The notes beneath the pieces are model-generated. The model saw only the letters and a list, made by a program, of their open reading frames with translations. It did not search any database and was not told the origin of the DNA. Position numbers and translations under genes: made by a program. DNA of 64,000 bases from PALSA-505 sp963702235 (GTDB lineage: Bacteria; Actinomycetota; Actinomycetes; Streptosporangiales; Streptosporangiaceae): positions 124,001-188,000 of the forward strand of contig CAVPBZ010000022.1 in NCBI GenBank assembly GCA_963702235.1. The letters are read 5' to 3'. Positions 8,895 to 16,688 of this stretch are shown one piece after another. The first letter of the stretch is position 1, and each line of letters starts with the position of its first letter.

Positions 8895-8945
8895 CTACCG
8901 AACGCGGCGGGTGATCTTGGCGGGGACGTGGCACGTCTGGTTCAT
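8895..8945 (-). CDS. Possible 16-residue small ORF with an optimal ribosome binding site
   Basis: On the minus strand, TTTAAGGAG is followed by a 6-base spacer and ATG 8945. The frame MNQTCHVPAKITRRVR then ends at TAG 8895-8897. A hairpin follows 19 bases later. The match to the anti-Shine-Dalgarno sequence is among the best in the window, so translation is plausible. The peptide is basic with one cysteine. It could be a leader peptide, a small protein, or the intact 5' end of a gene otherwise lost. No leftward gene follows closely, which weakens the leader idea. Confidence 0.4.
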   Translation of the reverse strand: MNQTCHVPAKITRRVR

Positions 8946-9069
8946 CGGGTGCTCCTTAAAGTAACGTTCGTCTTGATTGCAGCCTGCTCGAGCGACGCTG
9001 CCGGAACATCCGTGACCAACGCGGATCCAGCAGGGATTGGGTACTGATCTGTCACGGAGCGGTGATTAC

Positions 9070-11844
9070 GTGAGCGTGGGGGTTACACATGCGGCAGGCA
9101 TGTCGCAGCGCGAGGCCGAGGTTCTCGAGGCCATCGGGGGCCATCTCAGCAACGCCCAGATCGCGTCCCGGCTGCATATCTCGGTCCGTACGGTCGAGAG
9201 TCACGTCTCGTCGCTGCTGCGGAAATTCGGGGTAGCCGACCGGCGCGCCCTGGCCGATCTCGCTCCCGCCGCGGCCGCCAGGCCGCCTGCCGGGGCCGGT
9301 ACCGGGCCGGTGACCGGCCTGCCCGCGGACCGGACGCGGTTCATCGGCCGGGACCGGGAGCAGGCCACGGTCCTCGCCGCGCTGGCGGAAAACCGGGTGG
9401 TGACCCTGGTCGGGCCCGGCGGGGTGGGAAAGACCCGGCTGGCGGCCAGGGCAGCCGGGGCGGTGAGCGCGGAGTACACGTTCGGCGGGGTCTTCGTCAA
9501 CCTGGTCCCGGTGCGCGAAGGCTTTCTCATCCAGGCCGTCGCGACTTTACTAGGCGTCACCGAGCGGCCCGGCCGATCGCTGGACGCGGCACTGCACGAG
9601 CATCTCGCCCGCGGCCGGTCCCTGCTGGTCCTCGACAACTGCGAGCACCTGCTCGGCGTGGTGTCCGCCTTCATCGAGAAGCTGCTGGCCGACTGCCCGG
9701 GCCTGACGGTGCTGGCCACCAGCCGGGAGCGGCTTGCCGTCCCCGGCGAGCGCACGGTGACCGTTCCGCCGATGTCGCTGGTCGCCAACGGGACGGGCGG
9801 CACGGCGGGGTCGGAGGCCGAGGCGCTGTTCATGGACCGGGCCCGGGCCAACGACGCCGACTTCGCCGCCGCCCGCACGGTGGTGAGCAAGGTGTGCGCG
9901 CGCCTGGACGGCGTGCCGCTGGCCATCGAGCTCGCCGCGGCGCGCAGCGCGTCCCTGGGCGTCGACGGCCTGCTGGCCGGCCTGGACGATCACCTGCGGC
10001 TGCTCGCGGGAAGCCGCGGCGCGCACGAAAGGCACCGTTCGCTGCGCGCCGTCATCGACTGGAGCCATGACCTGCTCGATGACGACGAGCGCGCCATGTT
10101 CCGCCGGCTCGGCGCCTTCGTCGGCGGGTTCGACCTTGACGCCGCCGTGGCGATCTCGCCGGACAGCAGCCGCGGCATGGTCGCCGACCTGGTCGGGCGG
10201 CTGACCGACAAGAGCCTGCTTACCCTGTACCGCGGCCCGGAGGGCAGCCGGTGGCAGATGCTGGAGACCATCCGGGCCTATGCGCTTGACCGGCTGGCCG
10301 CGAGCGGCGAGGAAGAGACGGTCCGCGACAGCCACCTCAGGTGGGCCGCGTCGATATCCGGTGATCTTGAGCGTCGCGCCGAGACGGGCCAGGAGTGGCG
10401 CAGCGTCTTCGACACGATCGCCGACGACCTGCGGGCGGCGCTGGCCAGGAACCCTGACCCAAGGGACGTGAGTCACCAGCTCGCCCGCTCGCTCGGACAT
10501 CTCGCCTATGCCCGCCGATTCATGGTGGAGGCCCGCGAGCACTACCAGGCAGCCGCGGTGCGGACCCGCGATCCCGGGCAGGTCGCCTCGGATCTGCGCA
10601 GCGCGGCCGATGTCGCCATGGCCGCGGGCCACGTTGCCGTGGCCTTCGACCTGCTGCTGGCCTCGGCCGGGCAGGCGGAGGCCGGAGCCGACTACTCGGC
10701 CCGGACGGCCGCACTGGCCTATGCCGCCATCATTGCCGACCGGTTCGCCGAAGACTTCCCCGAAGAGATACCGCACCAGCGCCTGCGCGAGCTCACCGAT
10801 GAGGCGGCCCGCAGCTGCCCGGCCGGCGACGCGGTCGGCACCGCCTACGTGAAAGCCGCGCAGGCCTGGAGCGCGCAGCCGGAGAAGACCGTCCCGGATC
10901 CGGCCCTGTCCGACGACGCGCTGGCGGCGGCGCGGGAGGCCGATGATCCGGTGCTGATCTGCGGCGCCCTCGATGCCGTCGTGGTGGGCCTGGACGCGGG
11001 CGGCCGGATCCGGCAGGCGCACCAGCAGAACATGGAGCGCACCAAGCTGCTGGGGCGGCTGCCCCGGCACGACCCGCGCGCGGGCGCCGAGATCGTCGAT
11101 ACGTTCCACATGGTCACCGCGATCGCGGTGACCGCCGGGGACCTGCCCGACGCCCTCTCCTCCGCCCGGATGGCCCAGGGCGACGACATCGCCAGCAGCC
11201 GGCCCTACGTGGCGGCCAGCAAGCTGATCCTCCCGCTCGTCCTGCAGGGCCGTTTCGATGACGCCTTCGCCCAGGCCGACATCATGTGGGAGGCCTGGCA
11301 GCGGGCCGGACGGCCGCCCGCGCGCTGGATGGGCTCAGCCACCTACGGCATCGTGCTGGCGCATGGACTGCGCGGCGACGACGATGGCCGCCGCGAGTGG
11401 CTGGACCATGTCCGCGAGCTGGTCGGCCACGGGACCGAGCCGGTGTCCGGGACGAACCTGGCGGCGGCCGCGGCGTTCACCGAGGCACGGATCTGCCTGC
11501 ATGAGGGCCTCGTCGCCGCGGCCGTGGCCGCCATCGACGACCAGCGCCCCGAGGCGCAGATCTGGTACGGCGTACCGCACTGGCACTCGCTGCGCCCGTA
11601 CGCCTGGGCGGTCGCCACCGAGGTCGCCGTCGTGGCCGGCCTGCCCGACGCCGCGAGCCGGCTGGCCGCGGCGGAACCGGCGGGCGAGGAGAACTACTGG
11701 GCCGCGGCCTGCCTGGCCCGCGCGGCGGGCAGGCTGCACGGCGACCGGGACGCGCTACGGCAGTCTGTTCAACGGATGGGAGCAGATCGATGCCAGGTTC
11801 GAGCGCGCGTGCACCCTGACGCTGCTGCCCGACCGGGCGGATGA
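9070..11844 (+). CDS. LuxR-type regulator with NB-ARC/AfsR-like ATPase, 3' end frameshifted
   Basis: The protein opens with a LuxR HTH (SQREAEVLEAIGGHLSNAQI to about residue 65). A STAND-type NTPase follows, with a P-loop GPGGVGKTRL near residue 120 and Walker B LLVLDNCEHLL near 196, then a winged-helix region and a long TPR-like alpha-helical tail. The HTH is N-terminal, unlike LAL regulators where it is C-terminal. GTG 9070 is chosen because GGAG lies 10 bases upstream; TTG 9037 and ATG 9100 are alternatives. Near 11755-11775 the conserved C-terminal sequence (GWEQIDARFERACTLTLLPD) moves to the +2 frame and ends at 11893. The annotated last 25 or so residues are therefore out of frame. Loss is limited to the extreme C-terminus, so function may survive. 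Confidence 0.85.
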   Translation: MSVGVTHAAGMSQREAEVLEAIGGHLSNAQIASRLHISVRTVESHVSSLLRKFGVADRRALADLAPAAAARPPAGAGTGPVTGLPADRTRFIGRDREQATVLAALAENRVVTLVGPGGVGKTRLAARAAGAVSAEYTFGGVFVNLVPVREGFLIQAVATLLGVTERPGRSLDAALHEHLARGRSLLVLDNCEHLLGVVSAFIEKLLADCPGLTVLATSRERLAVPGERTVTVPPMSLVANGTGGTAGSEAEALFMDRARANDADFAAARTVVSKVCARLDGVPLAIELAAARSASLGVDGLLAGLDDHLRLLAGSRGAHERHRSLRAVIDWSHDLLDDDERAMFRRLGAFVGGFDLDAAVAISPDSSRGMVADLVGRLTDKSLLTLYRGPEGSRWQMLETIRAYALDRLAASGEEETVRDSHLRWAASISGDLERRAETGQEWRSVFDTIADDLRAALARNPDPRDVSHQLARSLGHLAYARRFMVEAREHYQAAAVRTRDPGQVASDLRSAADVAMAAGHVAVAFDLLLASAGQAEAGADYSARTAALAYAAIIADRFAEDFPEEIPHQRLRELTDEAARSCPAGDAVGTAYVKAAQAWSAQPEKTVPDPALSDDALAAAREADDPVLICGALDAVVVGLDAGGRIRQAHQQNMERTKLLGRLPRHDPRAGAEIVDTFHMVTAIAVTAGDLPDALSSARMAQGDDIASSRPYVAASKLILPLVLQGRFDDAFAQADIMWEAWQRAGRPPARWMGSATYGIVLAHGLRGDDDGRREWLDHVRELVGHGTEPVSGTNLAAAAAFTEARICLHEGLVAAAVAAIDDQRPEAQIWYGVPHWHSLRPYAWAVATEVAVVAGLPDAASRLAAAEPAGEENYWAAACLARAAGRLHGDRDALRQSVQRMGADRCQVRARVHPDAAARPGG

Positions 11845-11903
11845 GGGACACGCGGAGCTGCGCGCGCTCGGCTGCCGCCCGCCCGCGGCCTGACCTGCCC
11901 GGA

Positions 11904-12632
11904 TCAGCCGCCGACGGGCCCGCCGCGCCAGGTCGGCATCGGCTGCTTGCCGACCGCGACGTCGAAGGCAGCGCGGGCCAGCAGCCGGGTCGAGTCGAGC
12001 GTGGGCAGCGGAGAGTCCTCCGGCGCGACCAGGATCGGGATTTCCGTGCACGCGAGCGCGACCGCGTCGCAGCCCCGGTCCGCCATCCGGCCGATGATGC
12101 GCACGTACTCCTGACGCGAGCTGTCGGTGAACACCGCGTTCACCAGCTCGTCGAAAATGATCCGGTTGAGGACGCGACGGTCCTGCTCACCGGGTATCTC
12201 GGCCGCTATCCCGCGGGAACCGAACGCGCGCGGGTAGACCGGGCCGTCCATGGTGTAGCTGGTGCCGAGCACCCCGACCCTGGTGCGGCCGTCGCGGACC
12301 GCCTGGCCGGCCACCACCTCGGCGATGTGCAGGCCGGGCAGGGCAAGGTCCTCGCCCGGCTGTTCCAGCGCGATGTGCGCGGTGTTGTCCGGGCAGACGA
12401 AGAAGTCGGCACCCGCGCGGGCCAGCCGCTGCACGCTCACCGCCAGCGTGCTGCGGATCGAGAGGTAGTTACCCACGTCCCACGCGGGCATGCTGTGCGC
12501 CAGCGCAATGCCGTCGAGGGTCACGTCCGGGTGCTGGTAGGCACCCATCCGCTCGGCCCCCTCCAGGCAGAAGGTCCGCAGGCACAGCGCCGCCCCCTCC
12601 ATGCTGTGCGCCAGGATGCCAAGATGCTCCAT
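11904..12632 (-). CDS. Aspartate/glutamate racemase family protein
   Basis: The 242-residue protein starts at ATG 12632 (MEHLGILAHSMEGA). The racemase fold has its two catalytic cysteines in the expected contexts: FFVCPDNTAH near residue 94 and ALACTEIP near 202. PLP-independent racemases of this family interconvert D- and L-aspartate or glutamate, but related members act on hydantoins or maleate, so the substrate is open. It is convergent with the LuxR regulator (11 bases from that gene's frameshift-corrected stop). An in-frame extension to 12674 lacks a ribosome site. Confidence 0.85.
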   Translation of the reverse strand: MEHLGILAHSMEGAALCLRTFCLEGAERMGAYQHPDVTLDGIALAHSMPAWDVGNYLSIRSTLAVSVQRLARAGADFFVCPDNTAHIALEQPGEDLALPGLHIAEVVAGQAVRDGRTRVGVLGTSYTMDGPVYPRAFGSRGIAAEIPGEQDRRVLNRIIFDELVNAVFTDSSRQEYVRIIGRMADRGCDAVALACTEIPILVAPEDSPLPTLDSTRLLARAAFDVAVGKQPMPTWRGGPVGG

Positions 12633-12739
12633 GAAAGCATCATGGCAGGTCGCTGCCCGGCCGGAAATGAGCAAAATCCGGATTCCGAACGGGCAGTACC
12701 ACCGCCTGCGCCCCTACCCCGGTGTAGCGCCCGGCCGCC

Positions 12740-13099
12740 TTACCAGGCCGGATCGTAATCGGGATGGCCGGAGTAGGCCGAGCTGATGGCCCTGAGCGTG
12801 TCCTCGAGGACGCTGCGGCCGGCCACGTCGCCCAGCGCGTCATGGCGGAGGAACTCGGCGATGAGCGACCGCTTGATCTCGCACTCGGCCAGCACCCGAG
12901 CCGGGCTGTGCCGGGCGATGTGGGCGGCCTGCTCCGCGGTCGGGTAACGGCTGTCGGCCAGCACGACGTAATGGCCGTCGGCGTCCTTGACGTCGCGGTA
13001 GTCGTAGTGCGCCTGCCAGTCGGGTGAGCCCTCGATGGCGGCGTGCGCGGTCAGCTCGTCCTCGGTCAGCCGGGCCTCCAGGAACTCCACGACCGTCAT
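12740..13099 (-). CDS. DUF6221 family protein
   Basis: The 119-residue protein starts at ATG 13099 after a GAGGAG site. It shows the family pattern of an acidic N-terminus (FLEARLTEDELTAHAA), a tryptophan-containing middle with DGHYVVLADSRYPT, and HIARHSPARVLAECEIKRSL near residues 60-79. The family has no assigned function and is restricted to actinomycetes as far as I know. It lies 62 bases downstream of the MerR frame on the same strand, so it may be the third gene of the Hsp20 operon. Confidence 0.75.
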   Translation of the reverse strand: MTVVEFLEARLTEDELTAHAAIEGSPDWQAHYDYRDVKDADGHYVVLADSRYPTAEQAAHIARHSPARVLAECEIKRSLIAEFLRHDALGDVAGRSVLEDTLRAISSAYSGHPDYDPAW

Positions 13100-13161
13100 C
13101 GTCGGCTCCTCTCGGCAATCCCGGGCGGCTTCTCGGATAAGTGTGGCAGCCGGCCGACCTG

Positions 13162-13522
13162 CTATGCGTGGCCCGTCCGCCTGCTGTTCCTGGCCTGCTC
13201 GACGGCAAGCTGGCGCTGAAGGTCCGCGACCGCCGCTTGCAGTTCCAGCACCCGGCGGATCGCCGGCAGGGTGAATCCCTCGCCGGCCATGCCGACGATC
13301 TCCTCGATGCGGCTGATCTCGGTGCGGCTGTAGCGGCGCTGGCCGCCCTGCGACCTGACCGGCTGGACGACCTCCTGGGTGTCCAGCAGGCGCAGGAAAG
13401 GCCGGCTGGATACCCAGGAGCTGCGCGACCTGGCCGACCGTGTACAGCGGCCAGTGCAGGTCGTCGAGTCCCGCGGGCGGCGGCATGCCGCCCGCCGGGG
13501 ACGGGTCATCGCGCGGGCGCAT
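13162..13522 (-). pseudogene. MerR/HspR-like regulator gene broken by a one-base insertion
   Basis: From ATG 13522 the frame gives a short Pro-rich leader and then the MerR helix-turn-helix (LYTVGQVAQLLGIQPAF). At the A-run 13397-13399 (TTT on the coding strand), conservation jumps to another frame: LRLLDTQEVVQPVRSQGGQR, then RRYSRTEISRIEEIV and a coiled-coil to the stop at 13162. Removing one T restores a single regulator of 119 residues. The DNA-binding wing and dimerisation helix are therefore out of frame. This is either a true null allele or a base-calling error in a homopolymer. The start lies one base after the Hsp20 stop, so it was translated by coupling. The likely role is repression of the Hsp20 gene (inference from HspR biology). 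Confidence 0.75.
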
Positions 13523-13523
13523 G

Positions 13524-13949
13524 CTAGGCGTGGATCGACACCGGCTCGCGCTTGTCACTGCTGATCGTCACCTTGCGCGGCTTCGCCCGCTCGCTGATCG
13601 GGATGCGCAGCGTCAGCACGCCAGCGTCGTAGTTCGCCTCGATGTGCTCGGTGTCGAGCGACTCGCCGAGGAACAGCTGGCGGCTGAACGTGCCGTAGGG
13701 CCGCTCGGCCGCCACCATCTCAACCTTCTCCGCCTCCGGCCGGCGTCGGGTGGCGTGCACCGTGAGCACGTTCTGCTCGACGGTCAGCTCGATCGAGTCC
13801 GCCGCGACCCCGGGCAGGTCGAACAGCACCAGGAAGGCTTCTCCGGAGCGGTAGGCATCCATCGGCATGGCGGCAGGGCGGGTGGCGGTGCTGGCGATCT
13901 GCTGGGCCAGCGCATCGAGCTCACGGAACGGGTCTGAGCGCATCAACAT
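13524..13949 (-). CDS. Hsp20/alpha-crystallin small heat-shock protein
   Basis: The 141-residue ATP-independent holdase starts at ATG 13949 behind GGGAGGAA. The alpha-crystallin domain spans about residues 30-130, with DLPGVAADSIELTVEQNVL and the closing GVLTLRIPISERAKPRK. The I-x-I/V-type anchoring motif region is represented by LRIPI before a short tail. It is first in a tight cluster with the MerR frame and possibly DUF6221. Upstream palindromes at 13986-14038 are candidate operators. A 12-codon extension to 13985 is open but has no ribosome site. Confidence 0.93.
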   Translation of the reverse strand: MLMRSDPFRELDALAQQIASTATRPAAMPMDAYRSGEAFLVLFDLPGVAADSIELTVEQNVLTVHATRRRPEAEKVEMVAAERPYGTFSRQLFLGESLDTEHIEANYDAGVLTLRIPISERAKPRKVTISSDKREPVSIHA

Positions 13950-13984
13950 CGAGGGTTCCTCCCTTCCGAATGACTGACAGCACA

Positions 13985-14038
13985 TGTTGTACTACGCCTG
14001 CCACAAACCTGCAAGTCCCACTACAACTTTGTTGCAGG
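13985..14038 (-). promoter_or_regulatory. Candidate promoter and inverted-repeat operators of the Hsp20 cluster
   Basis: Two nested inverted repeats lie upstream of the Hsp20 start: CCTGCAA (14008-14014) with TTGCAGG (14032-14038), and GTTGTA (13986-13991) with TACAAC (14022-14027). On the minus strand, TTGCAG followed 17 bases later by TACAAC resembles -35/-10 boxes. MerR-family regulators bind palindromes in such spacers. The site differs from the known HAIR motif of HspR, so the assignment is only positional. Confidence 0.45.
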
Positions 14039-14077
14039 CAAGATGCCGCCGCCGCTGCCGAGGGAAGCTGTGATCGG

Positions 14078-14824
14078 TTATGCCGGTTCCGGCGGCGGCC
14101 AGGCGAGCCGCCGAGTGCGGACGGTGACTCCGCCGCGCGGCCGGCCGCCGGCCAGGCGGGCGGTGCGGACGCAGAAGTGCGACCACATGTTGAACTGGAT
14201 CTCCTTCGCCAGCCGCAGCCGGTTGTAGAGCAGGTCAGAGAGCCGGTCACCGGCCCTGGCCCAGGACTCGATCTCGAAATGCAAGGTGCCGTCAACCTTG
14301 CGGGAGGCCCGGAACTCGATCTGTCCCGCCTCCAGGTGCCCGCGCAGCGTGGCGAGCCGGAACGACGTGCTGTCCCGGCGGACCACCCGCACCGGGCCGT
14401 CCCACGGCCCGGGCATGCGCACGACGAACTCGTCCCCCTGCCGCAGCGCGTCGTCCCTGCCGCGGGTCTTGCGGAACACCGCCATCTCCGGCGAGACGCG
14501 GTTGAGGTTGGCTGCCACCGCGTCGATCAGGTCGGCCGGGCTCATCGGGCTACGGGCGATCCGCACGGCGTAGGTACGGTGCAGCATCGGCCCGGCACCG
14601 GCCGCGAGGCCCTGGCCGCGCTCGCCGAGCCCGTGGTCGGCGTCGCGGCTCTCCGGCAGATCCGCGGCGGTGCCTTCTTCCTCGCTGCGGTGCACCGGCG
14701 TGGTGCGCCACATGTACCGCCAGCTGACTATCGCGATGCCCGCCGGCCAGCGCAACACGGTAGCCAGCCGGGACGGACCGCTCCCGCCAGCTCCGTTCCC
14801 CGTCACTCCGTTCCCCGTCACCAT
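14078..14824 (-). CDS. DUF1990 family protein
   Basis: The 248-residue protein has a divergent N-terminal third. Its core has the DUF1990 pattern of a strand ending in GPWDGPVRVV, then RLATLRGHLEAGQIEFRASR and LHFEIESWARAGDR, and closing helices (LLYNRLRLAKEIQFNMW). GGGAGC 9 bases upstream supports ATG 14824. It is divergent from, and 65 bases from, a small membrane protein gene that precedes a second DUF1990 protein. The biochemical function of the family is unknown to me; the fold is predicted to be a lipocalin- or START-like barrel. Confidence 0.7.
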   Translation of the reverse strand: MVTGNGVTGNGAGGSGPSRLATVLRWPAGIAIVSWRYMWRTTPVHRSEEEGTAADLPESRDADHGLGERGQGLAAGAGPMLHRTYAVRIARSPMSPADLIDAVAANLNRVSPEMAVFRKTRGRDDALRQGDEFVVRMPGPWDGPVRVVRRDSTSFRLATLRGHLEAGQIEFRASRKVDGTLHFEIESWARAGDRLSDLLYNRLRLAKEIQFNMWSHFCVRTARLAGGRPRGGVTVRTRRLAWPPPEPA

Positions 14825-14889
14825 GACGGGTATGCTCCCACCCGGGGATGCGATGAAACCGCCTGAGGCCGGGCAAAGGGGGCGCCGGG

Positions 14890-15105
14890 GTGACCGTCGG
14901 CAAAGCGCTGCGCACCGTCGGATTGCGCAGCACGCACCTGCAACTGGCGTCGCTCGGCTCGGTCGGGCTGTGCATCGGACTGTGGATCCGCGCCAAGACC
15001 GTCGATCAGGACGAACGCGGCAACGCCGAGCGTCGCGCGCTGTTCGTCGGGCTCTGGCCGCCGATGCTTTGGCTGATCGGCGACTCCATCCAGGATTCCG
15101 ACTAG
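14890..15105 (+). CDS. Small membrane protein upstream of DUF1990
   Basis: The 71-residue protein starts at GTG 14890 behind AAAGGGGG. One hydrophobic helix spans about residues 18-33 (LASLGSVGLCIGLWIR), and a second weaker one lies at 50-64 (FVGLWPPMLWLIGDSI). The end is acidic. The next gene starts immediately after the stop (zero spacing), so the two are translationally coupled. No family is recognised. Confidence 0.7.
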   Translation: MTVGKALRTVGLRSTHLQLASLGSVGLCIGLWIRAKTVDQDERGNAERRALFVGLWPPMLWLIGDSIQDSD

Positions 15106-15852
15106 GTGGGCCAGCGGCTGCTCGGGACGACGGACGTAGCGGCAGGGCTGGCCGACCTGCGCTCGCGCGCGGTCAACTACGACCCGGCCCGCGCCCCGCT
15201 GGACGGCCAGCCGGACGGTCACTGGCACGTGGACTCCGCCAGCACGGTGCTCGGCCGCGAGCGGCCGGGACCGCCGGTGACCGGCGGCGCCTGGCAGAAC
15301 GCGTGCACGCTGGTCCGGCGCTATGAGTTCACCGATCCGCGTGTCGTCCGCGCGGCGTACCGGCAGGACGACGACCTGCTCGGCCGCGACATGCTGCTGG
15401 AGGGCCGGTTCTTCGGGCTCAGGTTCTACCTGGGCGTGCGGGTGACCGAGGTGCTGGACGAGACCACGGGCCATGACCAGCAGGCCGAACGGCGCTGGGG
15501 GTGGAGTTATCAGACGCTCGAAGGCCACCTGGAGCAGGGCCGGCTCAGCTACGAAGTGATCAAGAACCTGGCCTCCGGCGAGGTGCGCTTCCGGGTCAGC
15601 GGTTACTCGCGGCGCGCCGCCATCCCCAACCCGGTGATCCGGTGGGGATTCATGCTCTTCGGCCGGCCGACCCAGCTGCGCTTTTACCGGTCCGTCCAGC
15701 AGCGGCTGCGGGATCTGGTGCAGGCCGCGCAGCGCGGCGAGCCGCTGCCCGAGCCCACGGTCCGGGCGGACGGCCTGGCGATCGCCCCGTCCGGCACGAC
15801 GCCGCACCCGCTGGAACGACTCTCCCGTGCCTCGCACCACCCGGGGAGTTAG
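15106..15852 (+). CDS. DUF1990 family protein
   Basis: The 248-residue protein has the most typical DUF1990 features in the window. They include YRQDDDLLGRDMLLEGRFFG (residues about 83-103), RFYLGVRVTEVLDE, and GWSYQTLEGHLEQG followed by strands ending SGYSRRAAIPNPVIRWGF and a C-terminal helix pair. GTG 15106 directly abuts the upstream stop and relies on coupling. Together with the leftward DUF1990 gene at 14078 it forms a divergent pair of relatives. The function is unknown. Confidence 0.75.
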   Translation: MGQRLLGTTDVAAGLADLRSRAVNYDPARAPLDGQPDGHWHVDSASTVLGRERPGPPVTGGAWQNACTLVRRYEFTDPRVVRAAYRQDDDLLGRDMLLEGRFFGLRFYLGVRVTEVLDETTGHDQQAERRWGWSYQTLEGHLEQGRLSYEVIKNLASGEVRFRVSGYSRRAAIPNPVIRWGFMLFGRPTQLRFYRSVQQRLRDLVQAAQRGEPLPEPTVRADGLAIAPSGTTPHPLERLSRASHHPGS

Positions 15853-15912
15853 GAGTAGGACACGCCTGCCGTGGAAGTTGAGAGTCGCCGGAGTCCGACG
15901 ACGGGAGGAACC

Positions 15913-16437
15913 ATGGCAGGAACGCGTATCCCGGTACGCATCCAGCGAGCCAGGCCGGGCCTGCTCGGCATCTACCTCAACGACCACCTGGCCGGGGCTA
16001 CCGGCGGTGCCGAGCTGGCCCGGCGGGCGGCCGGATCGGCCGCCGGCACCGAGGCGGCCGGCCCGCTGCGGCGGTTCGTGACCGAGGTCACCGAGGATCG
16101 CCAGGCGCTGCTGGCGATGATGTCCGCGCTCGGCGTCCCGGTCCGCTCCTACAAGGTGTACGCCGCGTGGATCGGGGAGAAGGCCGGGCGGCTGAAGCTC
16201 AACGGCCGCCTGATCAGCCGCTCGCCGCTCAGCGCGCTGGAGGAGCTGGAGTTGCTCCGGCTGGGCGTGGAGGGCAAGGCGGCCGGCTGGCGCACGCTGC
16301 GCGCCCTGGCCGAGCGCGACAGCCGGCTCGACGCCGCCCAGCTCGATCAGCTCCTGTCCCGGGCCCGGCTGCAGGCAGGAATGCTGGAAGAGCTCCGGCT
16401 GCACGCCGCCGACCAGGTCATCGCGGATCAGGGCTGA
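15913..16437 (+). CDS. Hypothetical mainly alpha-helical protein
   Basis: The 174-residue protein starts at ATG 15913 after a strong GGGAGGAA site. It is rich in Ala, Leu and Arg, with predicted helices at about 20-50, 55-75, 85-110 and 120-165. There is no signal peptide and no cysteine. The composition and four-helix arrangement resemble ferritin-like or DUF892-type proteins, but iron ligands cannot be placed with confidence. It lies 60 bases after the DUF1990 gene on the same strand. Confidence 0.7.
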   Translation: MAGTRIPVRIQRARPGLLGIYLNDHLAGATGGAELARRAAGSAAGTEAAGPLRRFVTEVTEDRQALLAMMSALGVPVRSYKVYAAWIGEKAGRLKLNGRLISRSPLSALEELELLRLGVEGKAAGWRTLRALAERDSRLDAAQLDQLLSRARLQAGMLEELRLHAADQVIADQG

Positions 16438-16530
16438 CCGGCCAGGCCGGAAGGTCCCCGCGTCGCGCTGGCCGGCAACCGGCGGCCGGCATGTTTGGCT
16501 GCCCGCACCGGGGGGAGGGAGCCCCGGGTC

Positions 16531-16549
16531 GTCCCCCCGGCGGGGGGTG
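16531..16549 (+). terminator. GC-rich hairpin before the transketolase gene
   Basis: CCCCCC (16533-16538) pairs with GGGGGG (16542-16547) across a three-base loop. It lies about 95 bases after the preceding stop and upstream of tkt. There is no U tract. Confidence 0.45.
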
Positions 16550-16688
16550 ACGGGCATCCGGGAATTCCTCGATGATGACTTCACCGGCCTCGGTGACGGG
16601 CGGACGCGCGGCGGGGTTCGCCTGCACGTGCCGCGGGGGACCGTACCTGGTAGAGCGGCAGCTGTTCGGAATCAAGAAAGAGGAGACA

